Positions 32,428-42,229 of a stretch of DNA of 48,488 nt are shown one piece after another. The stretch covers positions 1 through 48,488 of the forward strand of contig JAAYTP010000030.1 of assembly GCA_012518025.1 (NCBI GenBank), read 5' to 3'. Under the pieces are notes generated by a model that worked only from the letters and a program-made list of their open reading frames with translations, ran no database searches and was not told the DNA's origin. Both the position numbers and the translations under genes were made by a program. Numbering within the stretch: the first letter of the stretch is position 1; each line of letters begins with the position of its first letter. The stretch is from Clostridiaceae bacterium. Its GTDB lineage: Bacteria; Bacillota; Clostridia; DSM-8532.

Positions 32428-32586
32428 CTATTCCCTTTCAAAAGAGGCGCATTCCGTGTCCCTTTCCATATCCGCCTTTTCCTTGGTTTTCGAAACGTGG
32501 ATATGATCCAGTGCGCAATACTCGTCAGTCTTTGCATGGTATCTGCATTCCTTAACATTGCAGCCAATTGCTTTATTAGGTCCCAT
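32428..32586 (-). CDS. DUF1540 domain-containing small Cys-rich protein (52 aa), absent from the ORF track
   Basis: Own translation: MGPNKAIGCNVKECRYHAKTDEYCALDHIHVSKTKEKADMERDTECASFERE*; GGGAGGTGAATGT-ATG ribosome binding site. Confidence 0.85.
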   Translation of the reverse strand: MGPNKAIGCNVKECRYHAKTDEYCALDHIHVSKTKEKADMERDTECASFERE

Positions 32587-32658
32587 ACATTCACCTCCCG
32601 CAGTTTATTATTCCGCGGGAATTGACACCACTATCCCATGAACATAATGACTGGTTTC

Positions 32659-33921
32659 TTATTTTATTCCAATATCGCGCCGATAATGCGCATTTTTGAA
32701 ATGTATTCGACTAACAGCACCATAGGCCTTTTGTCTTGCCTCATCAAGATCACTGCCCCGTGCGGTAACTCCCAGAACCCGTCCTCCGTTGGTCAGGATC
32801 CTACCCTTCTCTTTCTTTGTTCCCGCATGGAAGATCATGATATCCGACTGGTGAGAAAACTGATCCAGCCCGGTTATCTCAAAGCCCTTCTCATATGCCT
32901 CCGGATATCCTCCTGATGCCATAACAACACACACAGCCGCCTCTTCATGCCATTGGATGTCCACTTTGTCCAGTTCCTCACGGATGATAGCCCGGATGAC
33001 TTCTAATAGATCAGTCTTCAGGAGGGGTAGAACCACCTGAGCCTCGGGATCTCCAAAACGGGCGTTGTATTCCAATAGCTTCGGCCCATCTTCGGTGAGC
33101 ATGAGGCCGAAGAATAATACTCCCTTGAACTTTCTTCCTTCCTGGTTCATCGCTTCGATAGTGGGTTTGAATATTGTCTCCATGCACTCATGGGCAATGG
33201 CTTCATTGTAAAACCTGCTGGGAGTAAAGGTTCCCATGCCTCCTGTATTAAGACCCCGGTCGTTATCCAATGCCCGCTTATGATCCTGCACGCTGACCAT
33301 GGGCTTGATGGTATTTCCATCGGTAAAGGTCAAAACCGATACCTCAGGGCCTGTTATGTATTCTTCCACCACAATTTGCTGGCCAGCACTGCCAAACTTC
33401 TTGTCCTCCATGATGCACTTTACCGCCTGGACAGCCTCGTCACGGGTATGACATATGAGAACTCCCTTGCCAAGAGCAAGCCCATCCGCCTTGACCACAA
33501 CCGGCAGTTTTGCCTGCATCACATATTCCTTTGCATTCTGGCTGTTGTCGAATACCTGGTAATCGGCTGTGGGAATATGGTATTTTTTCATCAGATTCTT
33601 TGAAAACACCTTACTTGACTCTAAAATGGCGGCATTTTTGCGTGGCCCAAAAGCCCATATCCCTGCTTCTTCCAGTGCATCAACCATGCCCATGGCCAGA
33701 GGATCATCAGGTGCCACTACAACCAGGTCGATACGATGTTCCTTAGAAAAACTTACTATCCCGTGAATGTCCGTGGCATTAATCGGAACCAATTGGGCCA
33801 TTTCCCCAATACCGCCATTTCCCGGTGCACAGTATATTTCTGTTATCTCAGGGCTCTGAGCCAACTTCCATACCAGGACATGTTCTCTCCCTCCGCTGCC
33901 TACCACCAATACCTTCATCAT
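32659..33921 (-). CDS. purD: Phosphoribosylamine-glycine ligase
   Basis: [61 protein letters not shown]; start overlaps the purN stop (ATGATGA). Confidence 0.97.
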   Translation of the reverse strand: MMKVLVVGSGGREHVLVWKLAQSPEITEIYCAPGNGGIGEMAQLVPINATDIHGIVSFSKEHRIDLVVVAPDDPLAMGMVDALEEAGIWAFGPRKNAAILESSKVFSKNLMKKYHIPTADYQVFDNSQNAKEYVMQAKLPVVVKADGLALGKGVLICHTRDEAVQAVKCIMEDKKFGSAGQQIVVEEYITGPEVSVLTFTDGNTIKPMVSVQDHKRALDNDRGLNTGGMGTFTPSRFYNEAIAHECMETIFKPTIEAMNQEGRKFKGVLFFGLMLTEDGPKLLEYNARFGDPEAQVVLPLLKTDLLEVIRAIIREELDKVDIQWHEEAAVCVVMASGGYPEAYEKGFEITGLDQFSHQSDIMIFHAGTKKEKGRILTNGGRVLGVTARGSDLDEARQKAYGAVSRIHFKNAHYRRDIGIK

Positions 33922-34571
33922 TCGACTTCCTTTCTCTGGATTGTTTCTCCAAGAATGGCCACACGCCTTCCTTCCACCTTCAGCCTGCCCTGGGCGAACA
34001 ACCTGATAGCCTGAGGAAGCAATATCCATTCGGCTTGCTCCATTACCCTTTTCTGAAGGCTTTCGGGCGTATCGTCATCCATCACCTCAACAGCCTTTTG
34101 CAGGATGATAGGACCGGAATCATATTCGCTGTCCACAAAATGAACCGTTGCCCCAGTCAGGCGAACGCCATATTCCAGCGCCTTCCTGTGAGGGATGAGT
34201 CCATAGAAACCCTTACCGCAAAAAGAGGGGATCAGGGATGGATGAACATTGATGATGGCATTTTTGTAGGCAGCAATGACCTGTTCCCCCAACAGACTCA
34301 GGAAACCGGCCAGAACCACCAACTGAACATCATGCTTCTTCAGATGGCTCAATACCGCTTCGTCATATTCCTCCATGGTTTCAAAATCCTTTCTGGAAAT
34401 AACGCAGGAGGGAATACTGTGTTTTTGGGCACGTTCCAGGGCATATACACCGGGTCTGCTGGAAATCACCGTAACCACCTGACAATCAGGAAGCTGTCCC
34501 TTCTCTACCTGATCCAGGATGGCCTGCAAATTGGTACCGCCTCCTGAAACCATGACGCCTATTCTCAGCAT
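33918..34571 (-). CDS. purN: Phosphoribosylglycinamide formyltransferase
   Basis: [69 protein letters not shown]. Confidence 0.97.
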   Translation of the reverse strand: MLRIGVMVSGGGTNLQAILDQVEKGQLPDCQVVTVISSRPGVYALERAQKHSIPSCVISRKDFETMEEYDEAVLSHLKKHDVQLVVLAGFLSLLGEQVIAAYKNAIINVHPSLIPSFCGKGFYGLIPHRKALEYGVRLTGATVHFVDSEYDSGPIILQKAVEVMDDDTPESLQKRVMEQAEWILLPQAIRLFAQGRLKVEGRRVAILGETIQRKEVE

Positions 34572-35587
34572 ATCGTGATTCTCTCCCCACCTTTAACGAT
34601 CTCACCTATCACGGCGGCTTTTTCACCAAGCCGGGTGGCGGACCGTACCACATCGTCGGCAGCCTCCGGCGAAACTGCAAGGATCATACCGATTCCCATA
34701 TTAAAGGTGTTATACATATCTTCTTCAGGGATATCACCCATCTTTTGAAGCAGATGGAAGATGGGCAATACATTCCAGCTGCCCTTGCGGATAACCGCAC
34801 CCAGATCTGCAGGAACCATTCTGGGGATGTTTTCAATAAAGCCACCGCCTGTAATATGGGCAATCCCTTTGATCTCATATTCTTCTATCAGTGAGAGAAT
34901 GGTTCTCACATAGATCCGTGTCGGCGTAAGAATTTCTTCACCCAGACTCTTGCCGAGCCTGTCATCATATTGATTGAGCTTATGCTCATGGGGCACAATC
35001 ACCTTGCGAACCAGTGAGAAGCCGTTGCTGTGGACTCCTGAGGATGCCAGACCGATTAGAACATCCCCCTCCCGGATGGTTTTGCCAGTTATGATACGAT
35101 CCCTGTCCACCATTCCAACCACAAAACCCGCCAGATCGTACTCATCCTCCCGGTAAAAGCCCGGCATCTCAGCGGTCTCGCCGCCTATCAGGGCACATCC
35201 TGCCTGTATGCATCCGTCGGTGACACCCTTCACAATCTGCTCCACTTTCTCGGGGATCAGTTTTCCTGTGGCTATATAATCCAGGAAGAATAAAGGCTGA
35301 GCGCCGCAGCATACCACATCATTAGCGCACATGGCCACACAGTCCATTCCGATGGTATCATGCCTGTCCATCATGAAAGCGATCTTAAGCTTTGTTCCGA
35401 CGCCATCGGTACCCGAAACCAGTACGGGCTTTTGGACATTCATTTTCTCAAGGCTGAACAGACCTGCAAAACCGCCTATATCGTCCACCACTTCGGGTCT
35501 CATGGTCTTTTTGATATGGGATTTCATCAGTTCTACAGCCCTGTAGCCTGCCGTTACATCAACTCCGGCTTCCTTGTAAGTAGCCAT
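34565..35587 (-). CDS. purM: Phosphoribosylformylglycinamidine cyclo-ligase
   Basis: [59 protein letters not shown]. Confidence 0.98.
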   Translation of the reverse strand: MATYKEAGVDVTAGYRAVELMKSHIKKTMRPEVVDDIGGFAGLFSLEKMNVQKPVLVSGTDGVGTKLKIAFMMDRHDTIGMDCVAMCANDVVCCGAQPLFFLDYIATGKLIPEKVEQIVKGVTDGCIQAGCALIGGETAEMPGFYREDEYDLAGFVVGMVDRDRIITGKTIREGDVLIGLASSGVHSNGFSLVRKVIVPHEHKLNQYDDRLGKSLGEEILTPTRIYVRTILSLIEEYEIKGIAHITGGGFIENIPRMVPADLGAVIRKGSWNVLPIFHLLQKMGDIPEEDMYNTFNMGIGMILAVSPEAADDVVRSATRLGEKAAVIGEIVKGGERITIC

Positions 35588-35614
35588 GCTTAATCCTCCT
35601 TGCTATGCTTAAGC

Positions 35615-37054
35615 TTATTTAGCTGGTAAGTCCTCTACGGCCGGGTTTATAGGGTATTCCCCGGTAAAGCATCCGGTGCAAAAGCCCCTTTCCAGACCAC
35701 CCACGGGGGTATTAACCAGCCCGTCCACACTCAGGAATCCCAGGCTGTCGGCACCCATATTCTTTCTAATCTCCTCAATGGTTTTCTTCGCTGCGATAAG
35801 CTGATTTTTTGAAGATATGTCTATGCCGAAATAGCATGGGAATTTGACAGGCGGAGAACTGATCCTCATATGCACCTCTTTGGCGCCCGCATTTTTCAAC
35901 ATCTGGACCAGTTTTCTTGTGGTAGTACCCCGAACTATAGAGTCATCGATCATCACGATGCGCTTGCCCTCTATCTCTTCTTTGAGTACATTCAGCTTTA
36001 TATCAATACTCTGCTCCCTCTTCTTCTGTTGTGGCTCTATAAAGGTTCTTCCCACATATCGGTTCTTTATCAGCGCCTCACCATAGGGGATACCCGACTG
36101 CCTGGAAAATCCTATGGCGGCGGTCAGACCCGAATCAGGCACCCCTACCACCAGATCGGCATCTGCAGGGTGTTCTATGGCCAGCATACGGCCTGCTTCC
36201 AGGCGGGATTTATAGACCGACGCCCCATCAATAAAACTGTCGGGGCGGGCAAAATATATATGCTCGAAAATACAAAAGTGACGGGGCTTACTGCTCACTG
36301 CCCCCTTGATGGATCGTATCTCCTTATCCTGGACGACCACGATCTCACCCGGTTCAACATCCCTTACAAATTCAGCCCCCACTGAATCGAGGGCACAGCT
36401 CTCGGATGCCAAAATGATGGAGTCGTCAAGTTTTCCAATGCACAACGGCCGTAATCCCCATGGATCACGCATTCCGATGAGACGTTTCCGGGTCATGATT
36501 ATGACAGCGTATGAACCCTCCACCTGCTGCATGATCTTTACCAGAATCTCCTCAAGGTCATCGGTTTGAATGCTGTATCTGGAAATCAAATTGGCAATGA
36601 CCTCGGAATCTGTTGTGGTTTGAAAGATAGCCCCTGATTCTTCCAGAGTTCTCCTGATGCTTTCCGCGTTTACCAGATTACCATTATGGGCTATGGCCAT
36701 ACGCCCGCCTTTATAGTTTGCCATGAGAGGCTGAATGTCCTCTACCGAATTTCCGCCGGCTGTTGAATAACGGCAGTGTCCAACGGCTATGGAACCTCCC
36801 AGCTGATCCAGTATCCTGTCATCAAAGACCTCGGATACAAGCCCCATACCCCTGTACCCTGTTATACCATTTTGGTTGGTTACAGCAATGCCGCAGCTTT
36901 CCTGGCCCCGGTGCTGAAGGGCATAGAGGCCGAAATAAACCATGCGGGCTATGTCAAAGTCGTCATTGTTGACCACGCCAAAAACTCCGCATGCCTCACG
37001 GGGCTTGTCACAATCCACACAGCATTGAATCGCTGAAGTCCGGTTTACCATCAC
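35615..37054 (-). CDS. purF: Amidophosphoribosyltransferase
   Basis: REACGVFGVVNNDDFDIARMVYFGLYALQHRGQESCGIAV; IVMIDDSIVRGTTTRKLVQMLKNAGAKEVHMRISSPP. Confidence 0.98.
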   Translation of the reverse strand: MMVNRTSAIQCCVDCDKPREACGVFGVVNNDDFDIARMVYFGLYALQHRGQESCGIAVTNQNGITGYRGMGLVSEVFDDRILDQLGGSIAVGHCRYSTAGGNSVEDIQPLMANYKGGRMAIAHNGNLVNAESIRRTLEESGAIFQTTTDSEVIANLISRYSIQTDDLEEILVKIMQQVEGSYAVIIMTRKRLIGMRDPWGLRPLCIGKLDDSIILASESCALDSVGAEFVRDVEPGEIVVVQDKEIRSIKGAVSSKPRHFCIFEHIYFARPDSFIDGASVYKSRLEAGRMLAIEHPADADLVVGVPDSGLTAAIGFSRQSGIPYGEALIKNRYVGRTFIEPQQKKREQSIDIKLNVLKEEIEGKRIVMIDDSIVRGTTTRKLVQMLKNAGAKEVHMRISSPPVKFPCYFGIDISSKNQLIAAKKTIEEIRKNMGADSLGFLSVDGLVNTPVGGLERGFCTGCFTGEYPINPAVEDLPAK

Positions 37055-37563
37055 TGCTCAGCCCCTCTCAATCGCGCCTGAAGCTGTTGGTTCTTTGCCT
37101 CAACGGCTTCAGCCATCTTTTTCTTATATTCACGCATTTTTTCTCGAAGATCGGGGTAAGTGCCTCCCAGGATTTGAATGGCCAGAAGCGCTGCATTTCC
37201 GCTTCCGTTTATGGCTACAGTGGCCACTGGCACGCCCTGAGGCATCTGAACGATGGATAGTAGTGAGTCCAGTCCATCCAGGGTAGAGGATTTGATGGGT
37301 ATCCCGATGACGGGAAGAACGGTATAGGCCGCCAATACACCGGGAAGATGAGCTGCTTTGCCAGCTGCACCTATGATCAGGTCGCATCCTTCACTCTCAG
37401 CATTCCTGGCAATTTCTGCAGCCCTGTCCGGCGTGCGGTGGGCTGAGCATATAGCCACCGAAGTTTCAACATCAAATTCCTTCAGGATATTGAGGCATCC
37501 CTCCATCACGGGAAAATCCGAGTCGCTGCCCATAACAATGGCTACCTTTGGTTTCTTCGGCAT
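37051..37563 (-). CDS. purE: 5-(carboxyamino)imidazole ribonucleotide mutase
   Basis: KVAIVMGSDSDFPVMEGCLNILKEFDVETSVAICSAHRTPDRA; GAAGKAAHLPGVLAAYTVLPVIGIPI; start 37563 preferred with AAAGGA upstream. Confidence 0.97.
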   Translation of the reverse strand: MPKKPKVAIVMGSDSDFPVMEGCLNILKEFDVETSVAICSAHRTPDRAAEIARNAESEGCDLIIGAAGKAAHLPGVLAAYTVLPVIGIPIKSSTLDGLDSLLSIVQMPQGVPVATVAINGSGNAALLAIQILGGTYPDLREKMREYKKKMAEAVEAKNQQLQARLRGAEQ

Positions 37564-37730
37564 GTCATTATCCTTTCCTTTGGCATTTGATTTGATCTGT
37601 ATATCTTGTCCTTTCATTCCGGGGCTTGGCTGGGAAAGCCATCCCCCATCATGAGAGAACCTAGTGGATCCATCCAATAAAAAATATAAAAGGGTATGGA
37701 ATGCCAACCCTTAAATGGTGCTGATACAAG

Positions 37731-37763
37731 ATTATACTATAAAAACACCTGATGTTTTGTCAA
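37731..37763 (-). promoter_or_regulatory. Candidate promoter of the purE operon
   Basis: Minus strand TTGACA (37758-37763) followed by overlapping -10 candidates TATAGT (37736-37741, 16-bp spacer) and TATAAT (37731-37736). Confidence 0.65.
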
Positions 37764-37838
37764 TGTTGAATCCGCCAAAGTATGCCGGCCTCTTTGCGCT
37801 CAGGTTGTTCATTCTTTACCGCCAAAGGGCTGCCCTGA

Positions 37839-38756
37839 TCATGTATGGCAGCGCACAAGGTATTTGTTCACCATGAATGCGGGAAAGTATGATTTTTTGG
37901 ATTTGCGGAGACCTTCCATACCCATATCCTCTTCCCGGTTGATATACTTTGTATTGTCTGCCCATTCCCTGGAAGAGAATTCCCGGTTGATGAAGGCATA
38001 AATGCCATGGATCTCCAGATTCCCCTTCTCAACCCTCACAACGGCCATGTCTTCATTAAGCTTTTCGCCGATGGTAAAGGCTTCAGCTTTCCCATCAACC
38101 CTCACAAGAGCACCCTTGAGCTCAAACCTGGCCCAATTATTCAAAAACTCCTTGCAGGCTAAACGCTCACAGTTATCAGGATGCCGGCAATCAGATTCGT
38201 TTTTTTCACACCACTCTTCAAAGACACGCAGGCATTCAGCGATGTTCTCCGTACCGACGGGCACATATTCGTGGTTCTCATGTTTTCGTATGAACTGGCT
38301 GATATGGTTCCTCTTCTTGCTGTATTTCCTTCCGGCAAGCAGTGCCAAATCACTGGTATTATAGACGTAATCCGAAGTCTGCGGAAGCTTGGACACCTCA
38401 GCCCTGTTCTGGTAATGTCCTGTCAATAGCGGAAGCCTGCTCTCCTCCACCCGGGCAAAGGCAAGATCAAAGTGCTGCTCTCTGAAATGGCTTTCAATAG
38501 CTTCAAGAGCCTTTTTAAATCCTTCACCGTCATGCTTTCCACCCACAGGGACGGGACAGAAGGCAAAGGGAAATGCTTCTCTGGAGTCGCTAACAAGGCA
38601 GAGATGGTCTCCAAATATGCCAAACCTGAAATTATAATCCCGCCTCCATGCATAAAGGTATGGGAAGGTGAATTCCGAGGATATAGGGCGCATGCGCCTT
38701 AATATTGAGGTAATCAAATCCTGATCTCCAAGGGTTATTTCTCTAAAATCATACAT
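37839..38756 (-). CDS. DUF2156 (phosphatidylglycerol lysyltransferase C-terminal-like, GNAT fold) protein
   Basis: FREITLGDQDLITSILRRMRPISSEFTFPYLYAWRRDYNFRFGIFGDHLCLVS; YKxxDL-like YNTSDLALLAGRKYSKKRNHISQF; NREEDMGMEGLRKSKKSYFPAFMVNKY. Confidence 0.88.
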   Translation of the reverse strand: MYDFREITLGDQDLITSILRRMRPISSEFTFPYLYAWRRDYNFRFGIFGDHLCLVSDSREAFPFAFCPVPVGGKHDGEGFKKALEAIESHFREQHFDLAFARVEESRLPLLTGHYQNRAEVSKLPQTSDYVYNTSDLALLAGRKYSKKRNHISQFIRKHENHEYVPVGTENIAECLRVFEEWCEKNESDCRHPDNCERLACKEFLNNWARFELKGALVRVDGKAEAFTIGEKLNEDMAVVRVEKGNLEIHGIYAFINREFSSREWADNTKYINREEDMGMEGLRKSKKSYFPAFMVNKYLVRCHT

Positions 38757-38802
38757 AACTACTAAATCATCTGCTTTCTAAATGTCCGCTCGTGAAGTAG
38801 GT

Positions 38803-39885
38803 TCAGTCGCCAAAACTGACGCCAATGCTACGGGCTATTTGAACCAATTCCCCATCCAGTGGAACAGTTTTTATCTTTCCTGTTATATCGGAAATCTTAA
38901 CAGGGTAAAGCTGATCATTACTTATGGCTGCCATCATGTTATATTTTCCTGCAGCAATCATGTCAACGGCTGAAGCTCCCAGCCGGGTGGACAGAATACG
39001 GTCGTATGGAGAAGGTTCGCCCCCTCGCTGGAGATAACCCAGCACAGTGACCTTGACCTCGACCCGGGTCAGTTTTTCAAGCTCGGCAGCCAGTTGGCTG
39101 CCAATGCCGTTGAGAGGCTGTACATCATCATCAATAATGGGATCCTGCGCCACATCATGCCCCAAAGGCCTGCTGCCCTCCGATACCACAATGATACTGA
39201 AGCCTTTTCCCTGGTTCTTACGCTCAAGGATTCGCCTTGCCACAAGATTTATATCGTAGGGAATCTCGGGTATGAGAATAATGTCAGCACCACCAGCTAT
39301 ACCGGATTCAAGGGATACCCATCCGGAGGATAACCCCATCACTTCCAGAATCATGACCCGGTGATGGGACTCAGCAGTAGAATGCAGCTTGTCCAATGCC
39401 TGGGTGGCAGTATTCACACTGGTCATAAAGCCTATGGTCATGTCGGTGGCAGGCACGTCATTATCTATGGTTTTTGGTATGGCAACGATATTGATCCCCT
39501 TTTCAATGAGCTTATTTGCAATACTGATGGTGCTGGTACCGCCAATTACTATAAGGCATTGGATGTCATGCATTTTTAAGGTGTCGGCCACTCTGTCACT
39601 CAAGTCCTTATACTGTTTCTCCCCATCATGATCCACTACGACCCTGAAGGGATCGAAATTGTTGGTGGTGCCCAAAATAGTTCCACCCTTGTCCAGCAAA
39701 CCAGATGCGTCCGGAAGCCCCAGTTTTATGAAACGGTTGTAGACCAGACCCAGATATCCATCCTTAAAACCGATTACCTCGTAACCATAGTTATATATAG
39801 CAGTCTTTACCACGGCTCTTATTACTGAATTCAATCCGGGACAGTCTCCACCGCAGGTTACAACACCGATCCTGAATTTAGCCAT
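38803..39885 (-). CDS. 6-phosphofructokinase family protein; phosphoryl donor uncertain
   Basis: IGVVTCGGDCPGLNSVIR; IPKTIDNDVPATDMTIGF; GYLQRGGEPSPYDRILSTRLG; atypical VIGGTSTI loop. Confidence 0.92.
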   Translation of the reverse strand: MAKFRIGVVTCGGDCPGLNSVIRAVVKTAIYNYGYEVIGFKDGYLGLVYNRFIKLGLPDASGLLDKGGTILGTTNNFDPFRVVVDHDGEKQYKDLSDRVADTLKMHDIQCLIVIGGTSTISIANKLIEKGINIVAIPKTIDNDVPATDMTIGFMTSVNTATQALDKLHSTAESHHRVMILEVMGLSSGWVSLESGIAGGADIILIPEIPYDINLVARRILERKNQGKGFSIIVVSEGSRPLGHDVAQDPIIDDDVQPLNGIGSQLAAELEKLTRVEVKVTVLGYLQRGGEPSPYDRILSTRLGASAVDMIAAGKYNMMAAISNDQLYPVKISDITGKIKTVPLDGELVQIARSIGVSFGD

Positions 39886-39897
39886 CTCCTTCCTCCT

Positions 39898-40437
39898 TCA
39901 CAAAGTATCTACAGGAAAAACAGAGGCACACTTACTCAAGCTGGACTCTGTACCCTGTGTTAGTCGCCCGTGCTTTGACAGGCCGGGAAACCCCATTTGC
40001 CTTAATGCTTCATACAGAACAATGGCTACCGAATTGGACAGGTTTAGAGAGCGAATCTCTTCCCGCATGGGTATTCTGATGCACTGACCGTAATGCTCGC
40101 TCAAAAGCGTCTCGGGCAGGCCTTTTGTTTCCTTCCCGAACATGATGAAACAGTCTCTGGGATACAGTACCTCATCATATGTTTTTGAGGCTTTTGTGGA
40201 TGAGTAATAGATAGTTTTATCATGATGCTTGCTGAAAAACTCATCAAGACTGTTATAGTATGAGATATCCAACTTGTCCCAGTAATCCAGTCCGGCACGT
40301 TTCAGATATTTGTCCTCAATGGAAAACCCCAAAGGGCCTATCAGATGAAGCCCGGCTCCGGTAGCGGCACAGGAACGGGCGATGTTTCCTGTATTCTGCG
40401 GAATTTCAGGTTCGAGAAGAACTATATTTAAAGCCAC
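39898..40437 (-). CDS. trmL: tRNA (cytidine(34)-2'-O)-methyltransferase (SPOUT family)
   Basis: MALNIVLLEPEIPQNTGNIARSCAATGAGLHLIGPLGF; MFGKETKGLPETLL; IPMREEIRSLNLSNSVAIVLYEALRQ. Confidence 0.95.
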   Translation of the reverse strand: MALNIVLLEPEIPQNTGNIARSCAATGAGLHLIGPLGFSIEDKYLKRAGLDYWDKLDISYYNSLDEFFSKHHDKTIYYSSTKASKTYDEVLYPRDCFIMFGKETKGLPETLLSEHYGQCIRIPMREEIRSLNLSNSVAIVLYEALRQMGFPGLSKHGRLTQGTESSLSKCASVFPVDTL

Positions 40438-40470
40438 GATTCATTACCTCTACACTGCTGCTCTTTACAG

Positions 40471-40495
40471 AAAAAGATGGCCTTGCCATCTTTTT
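40471..40495 (-). terminator. Rho-independent terminator (symmetrical) between trmL and cheX
   Basis: AAAAAGATGGC-CTT-GCCATCTTTTT, perfect 11-bp stem, just after the cheX stop. Confidence 0.88.
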
Positions 40496-40499
40496 AGGG

Positions 40500-40964
40500 T
40501 CATTGTTCCAACGATACATTGATCTCTATAGGATCATCCCCCTCAAGCAGCAAGGGAACACAAATAGTTGTCATATGTGCTGGTGTAATCAACATCTTTT
40601 CCCCTATGAGCAGGGATGGCGGCGTAATCTCAATTCCTATTCCACGGCTGGCCAGAATAGTAGCAGTATTGCCCATAATCATATTTCCCAGCTCCGATAT
40701 GGCACTCTTGGAGATTTCATCCAGTTCGGGCACGGCCATACCGCCCATCATTGACGAGACCACCTTCAGTGCGGTATCTGTGCGCATGGATATGACTACC
40801 TGGCCCCTGATCTTCCCGGTCAAACCAACAATGACTGCAACATCATCGCTCTGATACGGCACTTTTTTCAGGTATACTTTTCCCAAAACCGGCTTGTTGC
40901 CTGTCATCATGGTCCAAACCGACTGGCTTGCCTCTATAAACGGATTGATGTATTCAACATTCAT
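40500..40964 (-). CDS. cheX: CheX-type chemotaxis phosphatase
   Basis: VEYINPFIEASQSVWTMMTGNKPVLGK; SAISELGNMIMGNTA containing the ExxN phosphatase motif. Confidence 0.88.
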   Translation of the reverse strand: MNVEYINPFIEASQSVWTMMTGNKPVLGKVYLKKVPYQSDDVAVIVGLTGKIRGQVVISMRTDTALKVVSSMMGGMAVPELDEISKSAISELGNMIMGNTATILASRGIGIEITPPSLLIGEKMLITPAHMTTICVPLLLEGDDPIEINVSLEQ

Positions 40965-41068
40965 TAGCCTGCTCCTATGATGGTTTGTTCATACAGTAGA
41001 TTCATAAAGCAATAAATCCAGTAAAACTCTTTATTGATTTTACCAAAACATGCTGAAAAATGGAAGCC

Positions 41069-42229
41069 CTAGTCGTCACTGCCCGAGGTTCTTTTGTATT
41101 CTAGAATCCTTCTGGCTACATTTTTCTTTATCCGTACAGCCTTTTCGGGACAAAACTCATGGCAGCAAAAACAACTGATACACTTGCTGTAATCAATGAT
41201 TACCTTGTTGTCCTGGCTCTTATGAATGGTTTTAGGCGGGCAGACCTCAATACACTTTCCGCATACGACACAGCTGTCGTGTATTATTTCAGGCTTGGGC
41301 CTGAATATTTTCTCTATGAAGCTCAGGATCTTTCTTCCGAGTTCCATGTTGCCCGGATTCCCAAGAGCCGGCACATCAAAATCTTCACACCTTATTGATG
41401 AGATATCCTCACCCTCAAACACCACCTGATCAGCCCGGAAAAGCTTTCTTTCTTCAGCCCTCTTCATCACGGGAACCTGCCGGTAGTCTACATTTATAAG
41501 GCTCAATCCGGCAAGATCGGCGGCAAAACCGTTTTGTGAGCCAATGAGCGCTCCCAGATATTTGGGGACGCCTGAGCCCGGCCCCTCGCCCTCCATGCCT
41601 ATAATCCCATCTATGATGTTGATCTGCGGCCTGGTTGCCATGTAGATATCGATAAGGCAATCAGCAAACTTATCATACTGATCCAGCCTCAGATGGTAGT
41701 CGGCCTTTTCCAGACCGGCAATGGAACCGAACATGTTTTTTACTGCCCCTGTATATACCATCATTCTATGGGTCTTCAGCTTCGCCACGTTGATGATCAG
41801 ATCTGCATCACGAAGGGGTTTAAGTATCTTAAGGGTTTTTACTATCAGTGCATCAGGATTGTCGATCTTTTCAACCCTGAGATCAAAGTTCAGTTGGGCA
41901 CCTGTCTCGTTAGCCGCATCCTCCATGCCAGTGGCAGCATAGACACGCTTCAGGGATGGTACATTATAGGGGCCGCCGGGGCTTTCCACTATGCTGACCA
42001 ATCCGCCCGCCTTCTGCACCAGGGCGGCGATAGCCTGAATCACGGCCGGGTGTGTCGTTGCTGCATCATCAGGTTTTTTCGCCAGGAGCAGGTTCGGCTT
42101 TAAAGCCACGCGCATTCCGGGCTTGATGAGGGAATTGATGCCTCCCATTCCTTCAAAAATCTTCTCCAGAGTACTGGTAACCCGATCTATACGATAGTTC
42201 TCGCATAACTCTACAATTACCTTGTCCAT
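41069..42229 (-). CDS. DUF362 domain protein with C-terminal 2x[4Fe-4S] ferredoxin domain
   Basis: GMRVALKPNLLLAKKPDDAATTHPAVIQA; CVVCGKCIEVCPPKTIH and CISCFCCHEFCPEKAV. Confidence 0.92.
   Translation of the reverse strand: MDKVIVELCENYRIDRVTSTLEKIFEGMGGINSLIKPGMRVALKPNLLLAKKPDDAATTHPAVIQAIAALVQKAGGLVSIVESPGGPYNVPSLKRVYAATGMEDAANETGAQLNFDLRVEKIDNPDALIVKTLKILKPLRDADLIINVAKLKTHRMMVYTGAVKNMFGSIAGLEKADYHLRLDQYDKFADCLIDIYMATRPQINIIDGIIGMEGEGPGSGVPKYLGALIGSQNGFAADLAGLSLINVDYRQVPVMKRAEERKLFRADQVVFEGEDISSIRCEDFDVPALGNPGNMELGRKILSFIEKIFRPKPEIIHDSCVVCGKCIEVCPPKTIHKSQDNKVIIDYSKCISCFCCHEFCPEKAVRIKKNVARRILEYKRTSGSDD

Noticed and set aside
32304-32594. 96-aa minus-strand ORF
   Set aside because: Wrong frame over the DUF1540 gene, which has a matching RBS and conserved Cys pattern
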